Source of the DNA: a bacterium
Lineage (GTDB): Bacteria; Actinomycetota; Acidimicrobiia; Spongiisociales; Spongiisociaceae
DNA length: 64,000 nt
Assembly: GCA_028821575.1 (NCBI GenBank)
Contig: JAPPFW010000029.1
Span: 138,487-202,486 of the forward strand
Direction: 5' to 3'
The translations under genes and the position numbers were made by a program. The notes beneath the pieces are model-generated. The model was not told where the DNA came from, made no database searches, and saw only the letters and a program-made list of their open reading frames with translations. Numbering within the stretch: the first letter of the stretch is position 1; each line of letters begins with the position of its first letter. Below, piece after piece: positions 53,477 through 62,153 of this stretch.

Positions 53477-54181
53477 ATGAACATGTCCAGCCCGCCCCCG
53501 GCCGGATCTCCTCCGGTCGAGTTCGTCTATGTAGGTGACGTGATGTGTTCGTGGTGCTGGGGGTTCGCCCCAACCCTTCACCAGTTGGAGGAGGGTTTCG
53601 GTGCCCCCGTGACAGTCGTCAACGGCGGTCTCCGGCCAGGACCGTACGCCAGGGTTCTGGACGATGAGATGGCCGGGTACCTCAGCCATCACTGGGAACA
53701 AGTCTCCGAGGCGAGCGGGCAACCCGTCGATCCGTCGTTCCTAGACCGGCGTGACGGTTGGAAGTTCGACTCCGAGTTCCCAGCCATCGCAGTCACGGCA
53801 ATGCGGGAGCGCCATCCGGCTTCGGCCCTCCGCTTCTTCACAGACATCCAGCAGGGCTTCTTCGCGCAGCGGGTCGACGTGACCGATCCTGATGAGTATC
53901 GTCCGCTGCTCGACGGCTATCCGGTCGATCCCGGACCGTTCCTGGAGTATCTACTGAGTCCCGAGGCTCAGCGGGCAGCCTGGAAGGACTTCGAAGAGGC
54001 ACGGAGCCTCGGCATCTCTTCCTTCCCGGCACTGCTGATCAGGACCAACGGCACGGTAGCCACGGTCACCAAGGGATGGCAGCCGTACGAGCGGATAGAA
54101 GAGCCACTACGGGCTTACCTCGCGGACCGCGGGTACGAGATACTCGACGGCCAAGTCTGCTCGATCAGCGAGCCGTGCTAA
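53477..54181 (+). CDS. DsbA-family thiol oxidoreductase (FrnE-like)
   Basis: The 234-residue protein has a thioredoxin fold with helical insertion. VGDVMCSWCWGF carries the CxxC active site (CSWC) and SLGISSFPALLI carries the cis-proline. No signal peptide is seen, so it is probably cytoplasmic like other FrnE/2-hydroxychromene-isomerase-type DsbA relatives. It is separated by 60 bp from the kinase and is likely independent of it. It is convergent with a small membrane-protein gene, with heptamer repeats filling the gap. Confidence 0.83.
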   Translation: MNMSSPPPAGSPPVEFVYVGDVMCSWCWGFAPTLHQLEEGFGAPVTVVNGGLRPGPYARVLDDEMAGYLSHHWEQVSEASGQPVDPSFLDRRDGWKFDSEFPAIAVTAMRERHPASALRFFTDIQQGFFAQRVDVTDPDEYRPLLDGYPVDPGPFLEYLLSPEAQRAAWKDFEEARSLGISSFPALLIRTNGTVATVTKGWQPYERIEEPLRAYLADRGYEILDGQVCSISEPC

Positions 54182-54197
54182 TCAACCCTCCAACCCC

Positions 54198-54225
54198 CTG
54201 ACACCAAGCACCAAACACCTAATGC
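54198..54225. repeat. CTGACAC/CAARCAC heptamer array in a convergent gap
   Basis: CTGACAC, CAAGCAC, CAAACAC and CTAATGC run at 54198-54225. The last contains the stop of the minus-strand gene (54219-54221). TCAACCC and TCCAACC-like units precede it right after the DsbA-like gene stop. Confidence 0.75.
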
Positions 54226-54479
54226 TCCATCGCGCGGATCATGCCGATGAAGCCCCCGCCGAAGACGCCGAACAGTACTCCCGGAAGCAACCCGGCGACG
54301 ATCGAGGTCTCCAAGCTCTGCCCGGTTACCAGCCAGACCGCTGCGCTGACGAAGACAACCATCAAAGGAAGGCCGACCAGCGCGCCCTTCAACACCGCCG
54401 TGCCGAAGGTCAGATCGATATTCTCACCGTCGTGATCGCCACCGTCACCCGGGGCGGGATCATGTCCATGGTCGGTCAT
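54219..54479 (-). CDS. Small two-helix membrane protein
   Basis: The 86-residue protein has a His/Asp-rich soluble N-terminus (MTDHGHDPAPGDGGDHDGE), two hydrophobic helices (about 35-53 and 60-80) and a glycine-rich loop VLFGVFGGGF. No family is recognised. ATG 54479 is chosen over longer frames since the upstream residues are basic and not membrane-protein-like. It lies downstream of aat on the same strand. Confidence 0.6.
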   Translation of the reverse strand: MTDHGHDPAPGDGGDHDGENIDLTFGTAVLKGALVGLPLMVVFVSAAVWLVTGQSLETSIVAGLLPGVLFGVFGGGFIGMIRAMEH

Positions 54480-54554
54480 CGGAGCCTTCCATCCTCGTCC
54501 ACCGCGCCAGCTACCGTAGCTCCGGCCCGCAGCCTCGGGCAATTTCCATCGGTG

Positions 54555-55232
54555 TCACCACGGGCCGGGCGACTCGACGGCCGTCCGCACCCGGCGCAGG
54601 TACTCGGCCTGCCGGATCTCGACGGCTCCGAGCGAGGCCAGGTGAGGGGTGATCCACTGCACGTCGAACACCGCCTCCTCGTAGGGCTCGAGGAGTTCAA
54701 CCATGCGAGCAACGGCCACCTTGGAAGCATCCCTAGCTCGGTGGAACTTCGACTCACCGGCGAAGAAAGCCCCGATCGACACCCCGTACATGCCTCCCAC
54801 GAGCTCTCCCTCGTACCAGACCTCGATGGAATGTGCCCACCCGAGTTCGTGCAGGCGGGTATATGCGTCGGCGATCTCCGCTGTTATCCAGCCGTGGGGG
54901 CGGGCCGGGTCCGCGCAGCCCTCGACCACATCCCGGAAGCATCTGTCGATGGTGGTCTCGTACCGCCTGATCGAACGGCGCAGGGAGCGGGAAGGCGCGA
55001 ACCGTTCGGGGGGGAGCACGGCCCGCGGGTCCGGTGACCACCATGCCATCAACCGGCCTCCTTCCACGGGCATCGGGAACAGACCGGCTCGGTAGGCGGC
55101 GAGCAGCGTCTCGGGCTCCAGGTCACCACCCAGCGCCACGGGTCCGAGGCCATGGAGGATGGGGGCGTCGGAGACCCAGCGGTCACCCAGGCCGGCGGTG
55201 CTACGGCTCGACGGATCAGAGGAGCGAGGCAA
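54555..55232 (-). CDS. aat: Leucyl/phenylalanyl-tRNA-protein transferase
   Basis: The 225-residue enzyme adds Leu or Phe to N-terminal Arg/Lys of proteins, making N-degron substrates for ClpS/ClpAP. Motifs are AYRAGLFPMP, WWSPDPRAVLP, CADPARPHGWIT, HSIEVWYEGELVGGMYGV, GAFFAGESKF and FDVQW, all diagnostic. The start is TTG 55232, overlapping the end of the MocR-type gene by 17 bp. No better start was found before the conserved core. Confidence 0.92.
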   Translation of the reverse strand: MPRSSDPSSRSTAGLGDRWVSDAPILHGLGPVALGGDLEPETLLAAYRAGLFPMPVEGGRLMAWWSPDPRAVLPPERFAPSRSLRRSIRRYETTIDRCFRDVVEGCADPARPHGWITAEIADAYTRLHELGWAHSIEVWYEGELVGGMYGVSIGAFFAGESKFHRARDASKVAVARMVELLEPYEEAVFDVQWITPHLASLGAVEIRQAEYLRRVRTAVESPGPW

Positions 55233-56700
55233 GCCGCTCGATCCCGGGACGGATCGCCTCGAGCTCGATCACTGCGAAGCCCAGCTGAAAGTAGTTGGCG
55301 GGCCGCGGCTTCCCGAAGAAGCAGACATCCCCACGCTCGATCACGACACCAACCGAGCGGGCTCGCTCCGCCAGATCGGCCCCGTTCAGCGTGGACGGGC
55401 CGCGGACCCAGAGGCTCATTCCCCCATCCGTCGGGGACACCTCCCACGGGAACAGGTCCGACACGGAGTCGGTGATCACCCGCCACTTCGACTTGAGCAC
55501 GCGACGGTGACGCCGGATCACCCTTCCGTAGTCCCCGGCTTCCATCATGAGTGCAGTCGTTCGCTGGATGATTCCGGGTGGATGGCGCAGCATGTGGTGG
55601 CGCAGGCGCCGCAGATGTCCGATGAGGCGGGAATCGCCCACCACGAAACCGAGCCGCAGGCCCGGGGCGAGGAACTTCGAGAAGCTCCCTACGTACACCA
55701 CCCGACCGGACGTGTCCAGAGCCCTCAGCGCCGGGGGAGGCTGGCGCGAGTAGCAATACTCGGAGTCGTAGTCGTCCTCCAGTATCACGACATCGTCCCG
55801 TGCGGCTCTGGACAGGATCTGGCGCCGCCGGCCGATCGCCATCGTCACATTGGTAGGAAACTGGCGTCCAGGCGTCACGAACAACAGGTCCAGACCGCTC
55901 ATCCGCTCCGGAACCGTGATCCCCTGCTCATCGACCGGAACGCAGACCGGCACGGCCCCCTGCCGCATGAAGATGTCCCTCGCATCAGGGTACCCCGGTT
56001 CCTCCACTCCAACCCTGGCACCTACCCCCAGCAACGCCTCTGCCACGAGGTGGATCCCGTGCTGGGATCCGAGCGTGACCAGTATCTCGTTGCGGCGCGC
56101 CTCGATCCCTCGGGATGGGAGGATCGTCCGCTGTATGTGTTCCACCAGCAGCGGATCGTCGCGATCGTCCAGGTTGTGCAGGCTGGGACCCCTATGCTCC
56201 TTGCGCAGGGCGGTGCGCATGGCTCGCGTCCAAGCACCGATCGGGAAGGTCTCCGGGCCGGGACCGACCACGAACGGATATGGATAGCTCCGCCAGTCCC
56301 GGGGCTTGGTCAGGTCTGCCACGCCGTCGGGTGAGCTTCCCAGGATCAGGCCCCAGTCGAGGGAGTGCTCATGTTTGTCCCGCGCCGCCTCCAACTCGGC
56401 ACCCAGACGGTTCGCGAGACCGTGGTTGATCACGTAGCCCACGCGTTCGATCGCCTCGATGAAACCTTCCGCCACGAGTTCCCGGTATGCACGGTTCACG
56501 GTGTTGCGCGAGAGGCCCAACTCGTCGGCCAGGGCGCGCGATGAGGGGAGCATGTCACCACCACCCAACTCACCGGTCTCGATCGCGCGGCTGAGGGCAT
56601 CGCGCAGCCTTCGATAGCGCGGCCCCGCCTCCCCGCCGGGGAAATCGACGAGGCCGGCCAGCCTGACAGCCTGCTGCCTGGAACTCAGAGGTACCGCAAT
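55216..56700 (-). CDS. MocR/PdxR-family GntR regulator with aminotransferase domain
   Basis: The protein has an N-terminal GntR winged helix and a C-terminal fold-type-I aminotransferase-like domain with the PLP lysine in SFSKFLAPGLRLGF. The only ATG/GTG/TTG near the 5' end is TTG 56568, giving 450 residues but cutting off the first wHTH helix. The frame continues open upstream and encodes a typical MocR start (PRYRRLRDALSRAIETGEL, then LPSSRALADELG). I therefore extend to ATT 56700, giving 494 residues; CTG 56688 is an alternative. MocR proteins such as TauR activate divergent aminotransferase genes, which matches the neighbour at 56753. Confidence 0.8.
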   Translation of the reverse strand: MAVPLSSRQQAVRLAGLVDFPGGEAGPRYRRLRDALSRAIETGELGGGDMLPSSRALADELGLSRNTVNRAYRELVAEGFIEAIERVGYVINHGLANRLGAELEAARDKHEHSLDWGLILGSSPDGVADLTKPRDWRSYPYPFVVGPGPETFPIGAWTRAMRTALRKEHRGPSLHNLDDRDDPLLVEHIQRTILPSRGIEARRNEILVTLGSQHGIHLVAEALLGVGARVGVEEPGYPDARDIFMRQGAVPVCVPVDEQGITVPERMSGLDLLFVTPGRQFPTNVTMAIGRRRQILSRAARDDVVILEDDYDSEYCYSRQPPPALRALDTSGRVVYVGSFSKFLAPGLRLGFVVGDSRLIGHLRRLRHHMLRHPPGIIQRTTALMMEAGDYGRVIRRHRRVLKSKWRVITDSVSDLFPWEVSPTDGGMSLWVRGPSTLNGADLAERARSVGVVIERGDVCFFGKPRPANYFQLGFAVIELEAIRPGIERLASLL

Positions 56701-56752
56701 AGTGCTCGAATTTCACTTTACCCCGGTTCAATTCACGATTACATTGCCGCGT
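56701..56752. promoter_or_regulatory. Divergent control region with 20-bp-spaced direct repeats
   Basis: TTCAC occurs at 56712-56716 and 56732-56736, each followed by a T/A-rich TTAC, so two like-oriented half-sites are exactly 20 bp (about two helical turns) apart. This is the geometry used by MocR-type activators. TACATT (56740-56745) ends 7 nt before ATG 56753 and is the likely leaderless -10 of the aminotransferase operon. Confidence 0.5.
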
Positions 56753-58084
56753 ATGGTGACGAACCCAGACTTGAAACACCTGTTACTGCACTTCACGAGC
56801 GCCGACAGCTGGCGGCAGGGATCTATCCCCTTGTTCACGAGGGGAGAGGGCTGCTACCTCTGGGACCAGGAGGGGACTAGATACTTCGACGCGCTCGCCG
56901 GCCTGTTCGTGGTCCAGATCGGACACGGCAGGGCGGACATCGCCAAGGCCATGAGCGATCAGGCCGAGAGGCTCGCGTACATCCCGTCGTGGTCGGCCAC
57001 CACTCCGACGACCATCGAGGCTGCCAAACTGATCGCGGACCTGGCACCCGGCGACCTCGACACGGTCTTCTTCGTGAGCTCCGGCTCGGAGGCGGTCGAG
57101 TCCGCCCTCAAGTTCTCCCGCCAGTACCACGCGGCGAACGGCAACCCCGACCGAACCAAGGTCATCTCGCGACTCGACGCCTACCACGGAACCACCCTCG
57201 GAGCGCTCTCGGCCACTGCCCTCCCGGGCATCAGGGATCCCTTCCGTCCGTTGCTGCCGGGGTTCAGCAACGTGCCCAACACCCTCGGGCGAGCCGACGG
57301 GGTGGCCTCCGCAAGGCTCGTGGAGGAGGAGATCCTCCGCCAGGGACCCGACCAGGTCGCCATGGTCATCGCGGAGCCGGTACAGAACGGAGGCGGAGCC
57401 ATCGTCCCGCCCGACGGGTATTGGCTGGAACTGCGGCGGATATGCGACGAGTACGGTGTGCTGCTCGTGGCGGATGAGGTCATATGTTCATTCGGCAGGA
57501 TCGGTGCGTGGTTCGGATCGGAACGTTTCGGCGTCACACCCGACCTGATCACCTTCGCGAAGGGAGCCACGTCAGGGTATGCGCCTATCGGGGGGATCCT
57601 GGTCAGGCGCCCTCTGGTCGACCGGGTACTCGACTCCCCCGCCGGGAGCTTCCTCCACGGCTCCACCTGGGGAGGACATCCGGTGGTGATGGCCGCTTCC
57701 GTAGCCAACCTCGCCGCCATGAAGGACGATAAGGTCGTCGAGAACGTCGCTCGAAACGAGGGAGCGCTACAGGAACGCCTCCGTGACCTCATGGCAGCCC
57801 ACGACGTCGTGACGGATCTGCGGGGCACCGGCTACCTGTTTGCCTTGATGCTCGGACACAGCCGGGCCCGCGACCGCCTGTACTCCACCGAGGACACCGC
57901 CCTCGCAATCAAGGAGGTGCTACCCCGGCTCGCCCTCGAGGCCCGGATGCACCTGCGGGTCGACGACCGGGGCGGCGCCAAGATCATGGTCTCGCCTCCG
58001 CTGATCGCCAGTCTCGAAGAACTCGACGACATGCTCGAACGGATGTCTCAGGTTCTCGAGCGGCTCCCATCCGCAATGCGATGA
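56753..58084 (+). CDS. Class III omega-aminotransferase, PLP-dependent
   Basis: The 443-residue enzyme has GQGxxD-type start YLWDQEGTRYFDALAGLFVV, SGSEAVESALK, AYHGTTLGALSAT, the VADEVICSFGRIG aspartate, and the PLP lysine in ITFAKGATSGYAPIGG, with STWGGHPVV. It moves an amino group from an omega-amine (taurine, beta-alanine, polyamine and similar) to pyruvate or 2-oxoglutarate. The adjacent alanine dehydrogenase suggests pyruvate is the acceptor. ATG 56753 follows the TACATT hexamer by 7 nt. The longer frame upstream overlaps the promoter. Confidence 0.87.
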   Translation: MVTNPDLKHLLLHFTSADSWRQGSIPLFTRGEGCYLWDQEGTRYFDALAGLFVVQIGHGRADIAKAMSDQAERLAYIPSWSATTPTTIEAAKLIADLAPGDLDTVFFVSSGSEAVESALKFSRQYHAANGNPDRTKVISRLDAYHGTTLGALSATALPGIRDPFRPLLPGFSNVPNTLGRADGVASARLVEEEILRQGPDQVAMVIAEPVQNGGGAIVPPDGYWLELRRICDEYGVLLVADEVICSFGRIGAWFGSERFGVTPDLITFAKGATSGYAPIGGILVRRPLVDRVLDSPAGSFLHGSTWGGHPVVMAASVANLAAMKDDKVVENVARNEGALQERLRDLMAAHDVVTDLRGTGYLFALMLGHSRARDRLYSTEDTALAIKEVLPRLALEARMHLRVDDRGGAKIMVSPPLIASLEELDDMLERMSQVLERLPSAMR

Positions 58085-58100
58085 CCCAAGAGGTGCACGG

Positions 58101-59195
58101 TTGAACATCGGCGTCGTCACGGAGACGAAGCCCGACGAGAGCCGCGTCGCGCTGACCCCCGCCGGGGTCCACGCCCTCAAGGAGGCGGGCCACCAGGTCA
58201 TGATCGAGATCGGAGCCGGGCTGGGCTCCTACATCCCGGACGATGAATTCGCCGGCACCGGAGCCACGATGACCGCCGCCGCGGAGAGCATCTGGTCGGA
58301 GGCCGACATCGTCGTGAAGGTCAAAGAACCTCAAGCCGATGAGTTGTCCCACCTCTCCGACGATCAGATCCTCTTCACGTTCCTGCACCTGGCCGCCTAC
58401 CCGGCCATCGCCGAGGCGCTGTGCGAGGCCCGAACGACTGCCATCGCCTACGAGACGGTGCGCCGCCCCGACGGCGTACTCCCACTTCTCGCACCCATGT
58501 CCGAAGTGGCAGGGCGCATGTCAGCCCAGGTGGGGGCCCGGTTCCTCGAGAAGTCGGGGGGCGGCAGGGGCGTCCTGCTGGGCGGGGTTCCCGGAGTCGA
58601 GTCGGCCAGCGTCGTGGTAATCGGCGCCGGCACGGCCGGTACCAACGCGGTACAGATCGCCGTCGGCATGCGAGCCGATGTCACGGTGTTCGACCTCAAT
58701 CCGGACCGCCTGCGCGAGATCGACCAGATGTACCGCGGCGCCGTGACCACCCTCATGGCCAACCGCGCGGACGTGAGGCGGGCCGTGCTGGATGCGGACC
58801 TCGTGATCGGGGCGGTCCTGCTCCCCGGAGCGAAGGCCCCCCGTGTCCTGACCGCCGAGGACGTCGAGGACATGAAGCCCGGCTCGGTGGTGGTCGACAT
58901 CGCTATCGACCAGGGCGGTTGCTTCGAGACCTCCCGGGAGACCCGGCATTCGGATCCGACCTACGTGATCGACGATGTGGTGCATTACGCGGTCGGGAAC
59001 ATACCGGGTGCGGTACCCCGCACCTCCACCTACGCTCTGTCCAATGCGACCCTCCCATACCTCCGCCTGATAGCCGACGAGGGTCTAGACGTCGCCATGG
59101 AGCGCCGCCCGGAGCTGTGCGAGGGCGTGAACACCCGCAACGGCGAGATCACCAACCGAGCGGTCCTGGCTGCTCTCGGGAGCATCGGGCCCTGA
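58101..59195 (+). CDS. ald: Alanine dehydrogenase
   Basis: The 364-residue NAD-dependent enzyme interconverts L-alanine and pyruvate plus ammonia. Recognised motifs: TETKPDESRVALTP, VKVKEPQ (catalytic Lys), FTFLHLAAYP (catalytic His), VVIGAGTAGTNAV (NAD fold), VDIAIDQGGCFETS (Asp) and YAVGNIPGAVPRTS (Asn). The start is TTG with AAGAGG upstream, 16 nt after the aminotransferase. It would regenerate the pyruvate acceptor for that enzyme. Confidence 0.93.
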   Translation: MNIGVVTETKPDESRVALTPAGVHALKEAGHQVMIEIGAGLGSYIPDDEFAGTGATMTAAAESIWSEADIVVKVKEPQADELSHLSDDQILFTFLHLAAYPAIAEALCEARTTAIAYETVRRPDGVLPLLAPMSEVAGRMSAQVGARFLEKSGGGRGVLLGGVPGVESASVVVIGAGTAGTNAVQIAVGMRADVTVFDLNPDRLREIDQMYRGAVTTLMANRADVRRAVLDADLVIGAVLLPGAKAPRVLTAEDVEDMKPGSVVVDIAIDQGGCFETSRETRHSDPTYVIDDVVHYAVGNIPGAVPRTSTYALSNATLPYLRLIADEGLDVAMERRPELCEGVNTRNGEITNRAVLAALGSIGP

Positions 59196-59208
59196 TGGCG
59201 GGATCCCG

Positions 59209-61695
59209 GTGACCGACCCCTCGACAACTTTACCGATCGACCTTCCCGAGACCCGCTACACGACAGGGGAGTTGCCGTCGCGGGCCCAGGTCGTGGTGGT
59301 CGGCGGAGGGATCGTCGGGTGCTCGATCGCCTACCACCTCGCCAGGCGAGACATCACGGATGTGCTGCTCCTGGAGCAGAACACGCTGACAGGAGGGACC
59401 ACTTGGCACGCCGCCGGCCTGGTGAGCCAGCTGAAGGCCAGCCACAGCCTCACCAAACTTGCCACCTATACGACCCGCCTCTTCGAGGAACTGGAGGACG
59501 AGACAGGCCAGGCCACTGGCTACCGGACCACCGGATCGATATCAGTGGCCTCTGACCAGGAGAGATGGGAGGAGATACTGCGCGGCATGTCCATGGCCAA
59601 GACCTCGGGTGTGGAGATGGAGGTCATCGATCCCAGCCAAGCGCGGGAGATGTGGCCATTGCTGCGCATCGACGATCTGGTGGGCACGGTCTTCATTCCG
59701 GGGGACGGCCAGACCAGCCCGGTCGACACGACGATGGCGCTGGCGAAGGGAGCCAGGGACCGAGGCGTCACGATCCGCGAGGGAATCGCGGTGGAGCGGG
59801 TCCGCGTCGAGAACGAGGCGGCGGTCGGGATAGAGACCGAAGCGGGCTACGTGGAGGCGGAGACAGTGGTGCTCGCCTGCGGTATCTGGACCCGCCAGCT
59901 GGCTGCCTCCGCAGGAGTGAACGTACCCCTCCATCCCTGCGAACACTTCTACGTGGTGACCGAACCCCTCGACGGGATGCGGCCGGGGATGCCGACGCTG
60001 CGTGATCCCACCAACTACACCTACTTCAAGGAGGAGACCGGCAAACTGATGGCCGGGTTCTTCGAGCCGAAGGCCAAGACCTGGAAGTACGAGGTTCCCC
60101 GGGATTTCTCCTTCGGCGCCCTCGGCGAGGACTGGGACCACATCGGACCGATCTTCGAAAGGTCCATCCACCGCATCCCCGCCCTGGCCGAGTGCGGTAT
60201 CCAACTCTTCTTCAACGGTCCCGAGGCGTTCACACCCGACGGCGTCTACTACTTGGGCGAGTCTCCGGAAGTGGACGGCCTCTACGTGGCCGCCGGCTTC
60301 AACTCGGTCGGCATCCAGTCGGCCGGAGGAGCAGGCTGGGTGCTTGCGGACTGGATCGCGGAGCAGCGCCCGCCGATGGACCTGTCGGCGGTGGACCTGC
60401 GGCGGGCCTTCCCCTTCCAGGGAGAGAAAACCTACCTGGAGGATCGGATCTCCGAGAGCCTCGGCCTCCTGTACGCCATGCACTGGCCGTTCCGCCAGTT
60501 CGAGTCGGCTCGCGATGTGTTCCGCTCCGTGCTCCACGATCGCCTGGACGACCTGGGGGCGGTGTTCGGAGAGGTCGCCGGATGGGAGCGGCCCAACTGG
60601 TTCGCGACCGGTGACATGGAACGCGAGTACAGCTACTCGTACGGCAAGCAGAACTGGTACCCGGCGTCGGCCGCCGAGTGCGAGGCCACCCGCAGGAGAG
60701 TGGCGCTATACGACCAGTCCTCCTTCGCGAAGTTCCGCGTGCGGGGACCCGATGCCCTGGCCGTCCTGAACCGCATCGGGGGCGCTGATGTGGACACGCC
60801 GGTCGGAAAGGTGGTCTACACGCAGTGGCTCAACGACCGGGGCGGCATCGAGGCCGACCTGACCGTCACCCGCACCGGGCCCGAGGAGTTCATGGTGGTG
60901 ACAGGAGCCGCGGTAGCCAACCGGGACTACCACACCCTGAGACGGGCGCTACGGGGCCATGACGCCGATCTCACCGATATCACGATGGAACTCCCCACCA
61001 TCGGGGTCATGGGCCCGCGATCCCGAGCCCTGCTGAGCGCCCTGACTGACACCCCCCTCGACAACGCATCCTTCCCGTTCGGATGGTCACGGGAGATGAC
61101 GGTGGCCGGCATACCCGTGCGAGCCCTCCGCGTGAGCTACGTCGGCGAACTGGGCTGGGAACTGTACGTCGCCGCCGAGGCCGCGGTGGACCTGTTTGAC
61201 GCGGTGATGGAGGAAGGAAGGGCACACGGGATCCATCCGGCCGGCTACCACACCATGAATTCGCTGCGCCTGGAGGCGGGCTACCGGCACTGGGGACATG
61301 ACATCACCGACGAGGACACGCCGATCGAGGCGGGGCTCGGATTCACCATCGCCTGGGGCAAGGAAGGCGGCTTCCAGGGACGTGAGGCCCTCCTCGAGCA
61401 GCGGGCCGCCGGTGTGCCGCCCAAACGGCTGGTCCAGTTCAAGCTGGAGGACCCGGAGTGCATCGCCTACCACGACGAACCGATCCGCCGCAACGAGGTC
61501 TTGGTCGGCCGCACCACGTCGGGAATGTACGGACACACCTTCGGCACCTGCCTCGCCATGGGATACGTGCTCCGCGACGAGGGCGTGACGCGGGAGTGGA
61601 TCGATTCCGGGTCCTGGGACATCGAGTTGGCCGGACTCCGCATCCCCGCCAAGGCACAACTCCGTCCGTTCTACACAGCCAAGACCCGCACCTAG
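59209..61695 (+). CDS. Dimethylglycine/sarcosine dehydrogenase-like flavoprotein with GcvT domain
   Basis: The 828-residue two-part enzyme has an N-terminal DAO-type FAD domain (VVVGGGIVGCS at about 30-38, and TTWHAAGL with His67, the residue that carries covalent FAD in DMGDH/SarDH). An FAO-type linker domain follows, then a C-terminal aminomethyltransferase/GcvT folate-binding domain (about 440-820) with YDQSSFAKFRVRG, VSYVGELGWELYV and GLGFTIAW. It should oxidatively demethylate an N-methyl amine and pass the one-carbon unit to tetrahydrofolate. The GTG start is 13 nt after ald. It completes a likely amine-catabolic operon controlled by the divergent MocR regulator. Confidence 0.87.
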   Translation: MTDPSTTLPIDLPETRYTTGELPSRAQVVVVGGGIVGCSIAYHLARRDITDVLLLEQNTLTGGTTWHAAGLVSQLKASHSLTKLATYTTRLFEELEDETGQATGYRTTGSISVASDQERWEEILRGMSMAKTSGVEMEVIDPSQAREMWPLLRIDDLVGTVFIPGDGQTSPVDTTMALAKGARDRGVTIREGIAVERVRVENEAAVGIETEAGYVEAETVVLACGIWTRQLAASAGVNVPLHPCEHFYVVTEPLDGMRPGMPTLRDPTNYTYFKEETGKLMAGFFEPKAKTWKYEVPRDFSFGALGEDWDHIGPIFERSIHRIPALAECGIQLFFNGPEAFTPDGVYYLGESPEVDGLYVAAGFNSVGIQSAGGAGWVLADWIAEQRPPMDLSAVDLRRAFPFQGEKTYLEDRISESLGLLYAMHWPFRQFESARDVFRSVLHDRLDDLGAVFGEVAGWERPNWFATGDMEREYSYSYGKQNWYPASAAECEATRRRVALYDQSSFAKFRVRGPDALAVLNRIGGADVDTPVGKVVYTQWLNDRGGIEADLTVTRTGPEEFMVVTGAAVANRDYHTLRRALRGHDADLTDITMELPTIGVMGPRSRALLSALTDTPLDNASFPFGWSREMTVAGIPVRALRVSYVGELGWELYVAAEAAVDLFDAVMEEGRAHGIHPAGYHTMNSLRLEAGYRHWGHDITDEDTPIEAGLGFTIAWGKEGGFQGREALLEQRAAGVPPKRLVQFKLEDPECIAYHDEPIRRNEVLVGRTTSGMYGHTFGTCLAMGYVLRDEGVTREWIDSGSWDIELAGLRIPAKAQLRPFYTAKTRT

Positions 61696-62118
61696 ACCAG
61701 ATAGATGCCATGATCGACAGTTCCCCAGTCCGCGACGAGAGATGCGTCGCCTTCATCTAGCCGGCCGGACAGAGCAATCGCACGCCAGTCGGGGTCAGAC
61801 AGCCGAGCGCGGCAAGTTGCTGAGCCATCTCATAGCCGGGGCGTGACCACGGTTGGCAACCGAGTCGCCTACTTACCTGGTGCGAACGATCCGGAACCCG
61901 CGTAGCTGCGTCTTCCGTCGGGCTCCCGCCTAATGCTCCAGCGCGGGCCCTCGCCATGGGGTGAGGCGGAATCTGGTGGAACCCTCGGCTCGAAGGCACG
62001 CAGCCGTACTCAGAACCGGTCGACAAGGCATGGCACTGTCACACACGATCGGCTCGGGTCACAAACCCGAATTCAGTGATCCGAACTTGGTTCCAGATAA
62101 GATTGTGATAATTAGGGG
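61696..62118. other. Intergenic region, no gene supported
   Basis: About 420 bp with a drop in GC near 62090-62150. A minus-strand frame ending at 61757 has a protein-like C-terminus (YEMAQQLAALGCLTP) but no usable start or family. It could be a decayed gene fragment. No strong terminator hairpin was found after the demethylase gene. Confidence 0.4.
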
Positions 62119-62147
62119 TTGTCATTGTCACACGATTTCGGTATAAC
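62119..62147 (+). promoter_or_regulatory. Near-consensus promoter TTGTCA-17-TATAAC
   Basis: TTGTCA (62119-62124) and TATAAC (62142-62147) are separated by exactly 17 nt. The -10 ends 6 nt before ATG 62154, so the HNH gene transcript is probably leaderless. This is the most canonical promoter in the window. Confidence 0.7.
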
Positions 62148-62153
62148 TAGAGC

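Noticed and set aside
61757-62026. Minus-strand frame with a protein-like C-terminus in the gap before the HNH gene
   Set aside because: Only the last 30 residues look natural. No start, ribosome site or family was found; at most a gene remnant.
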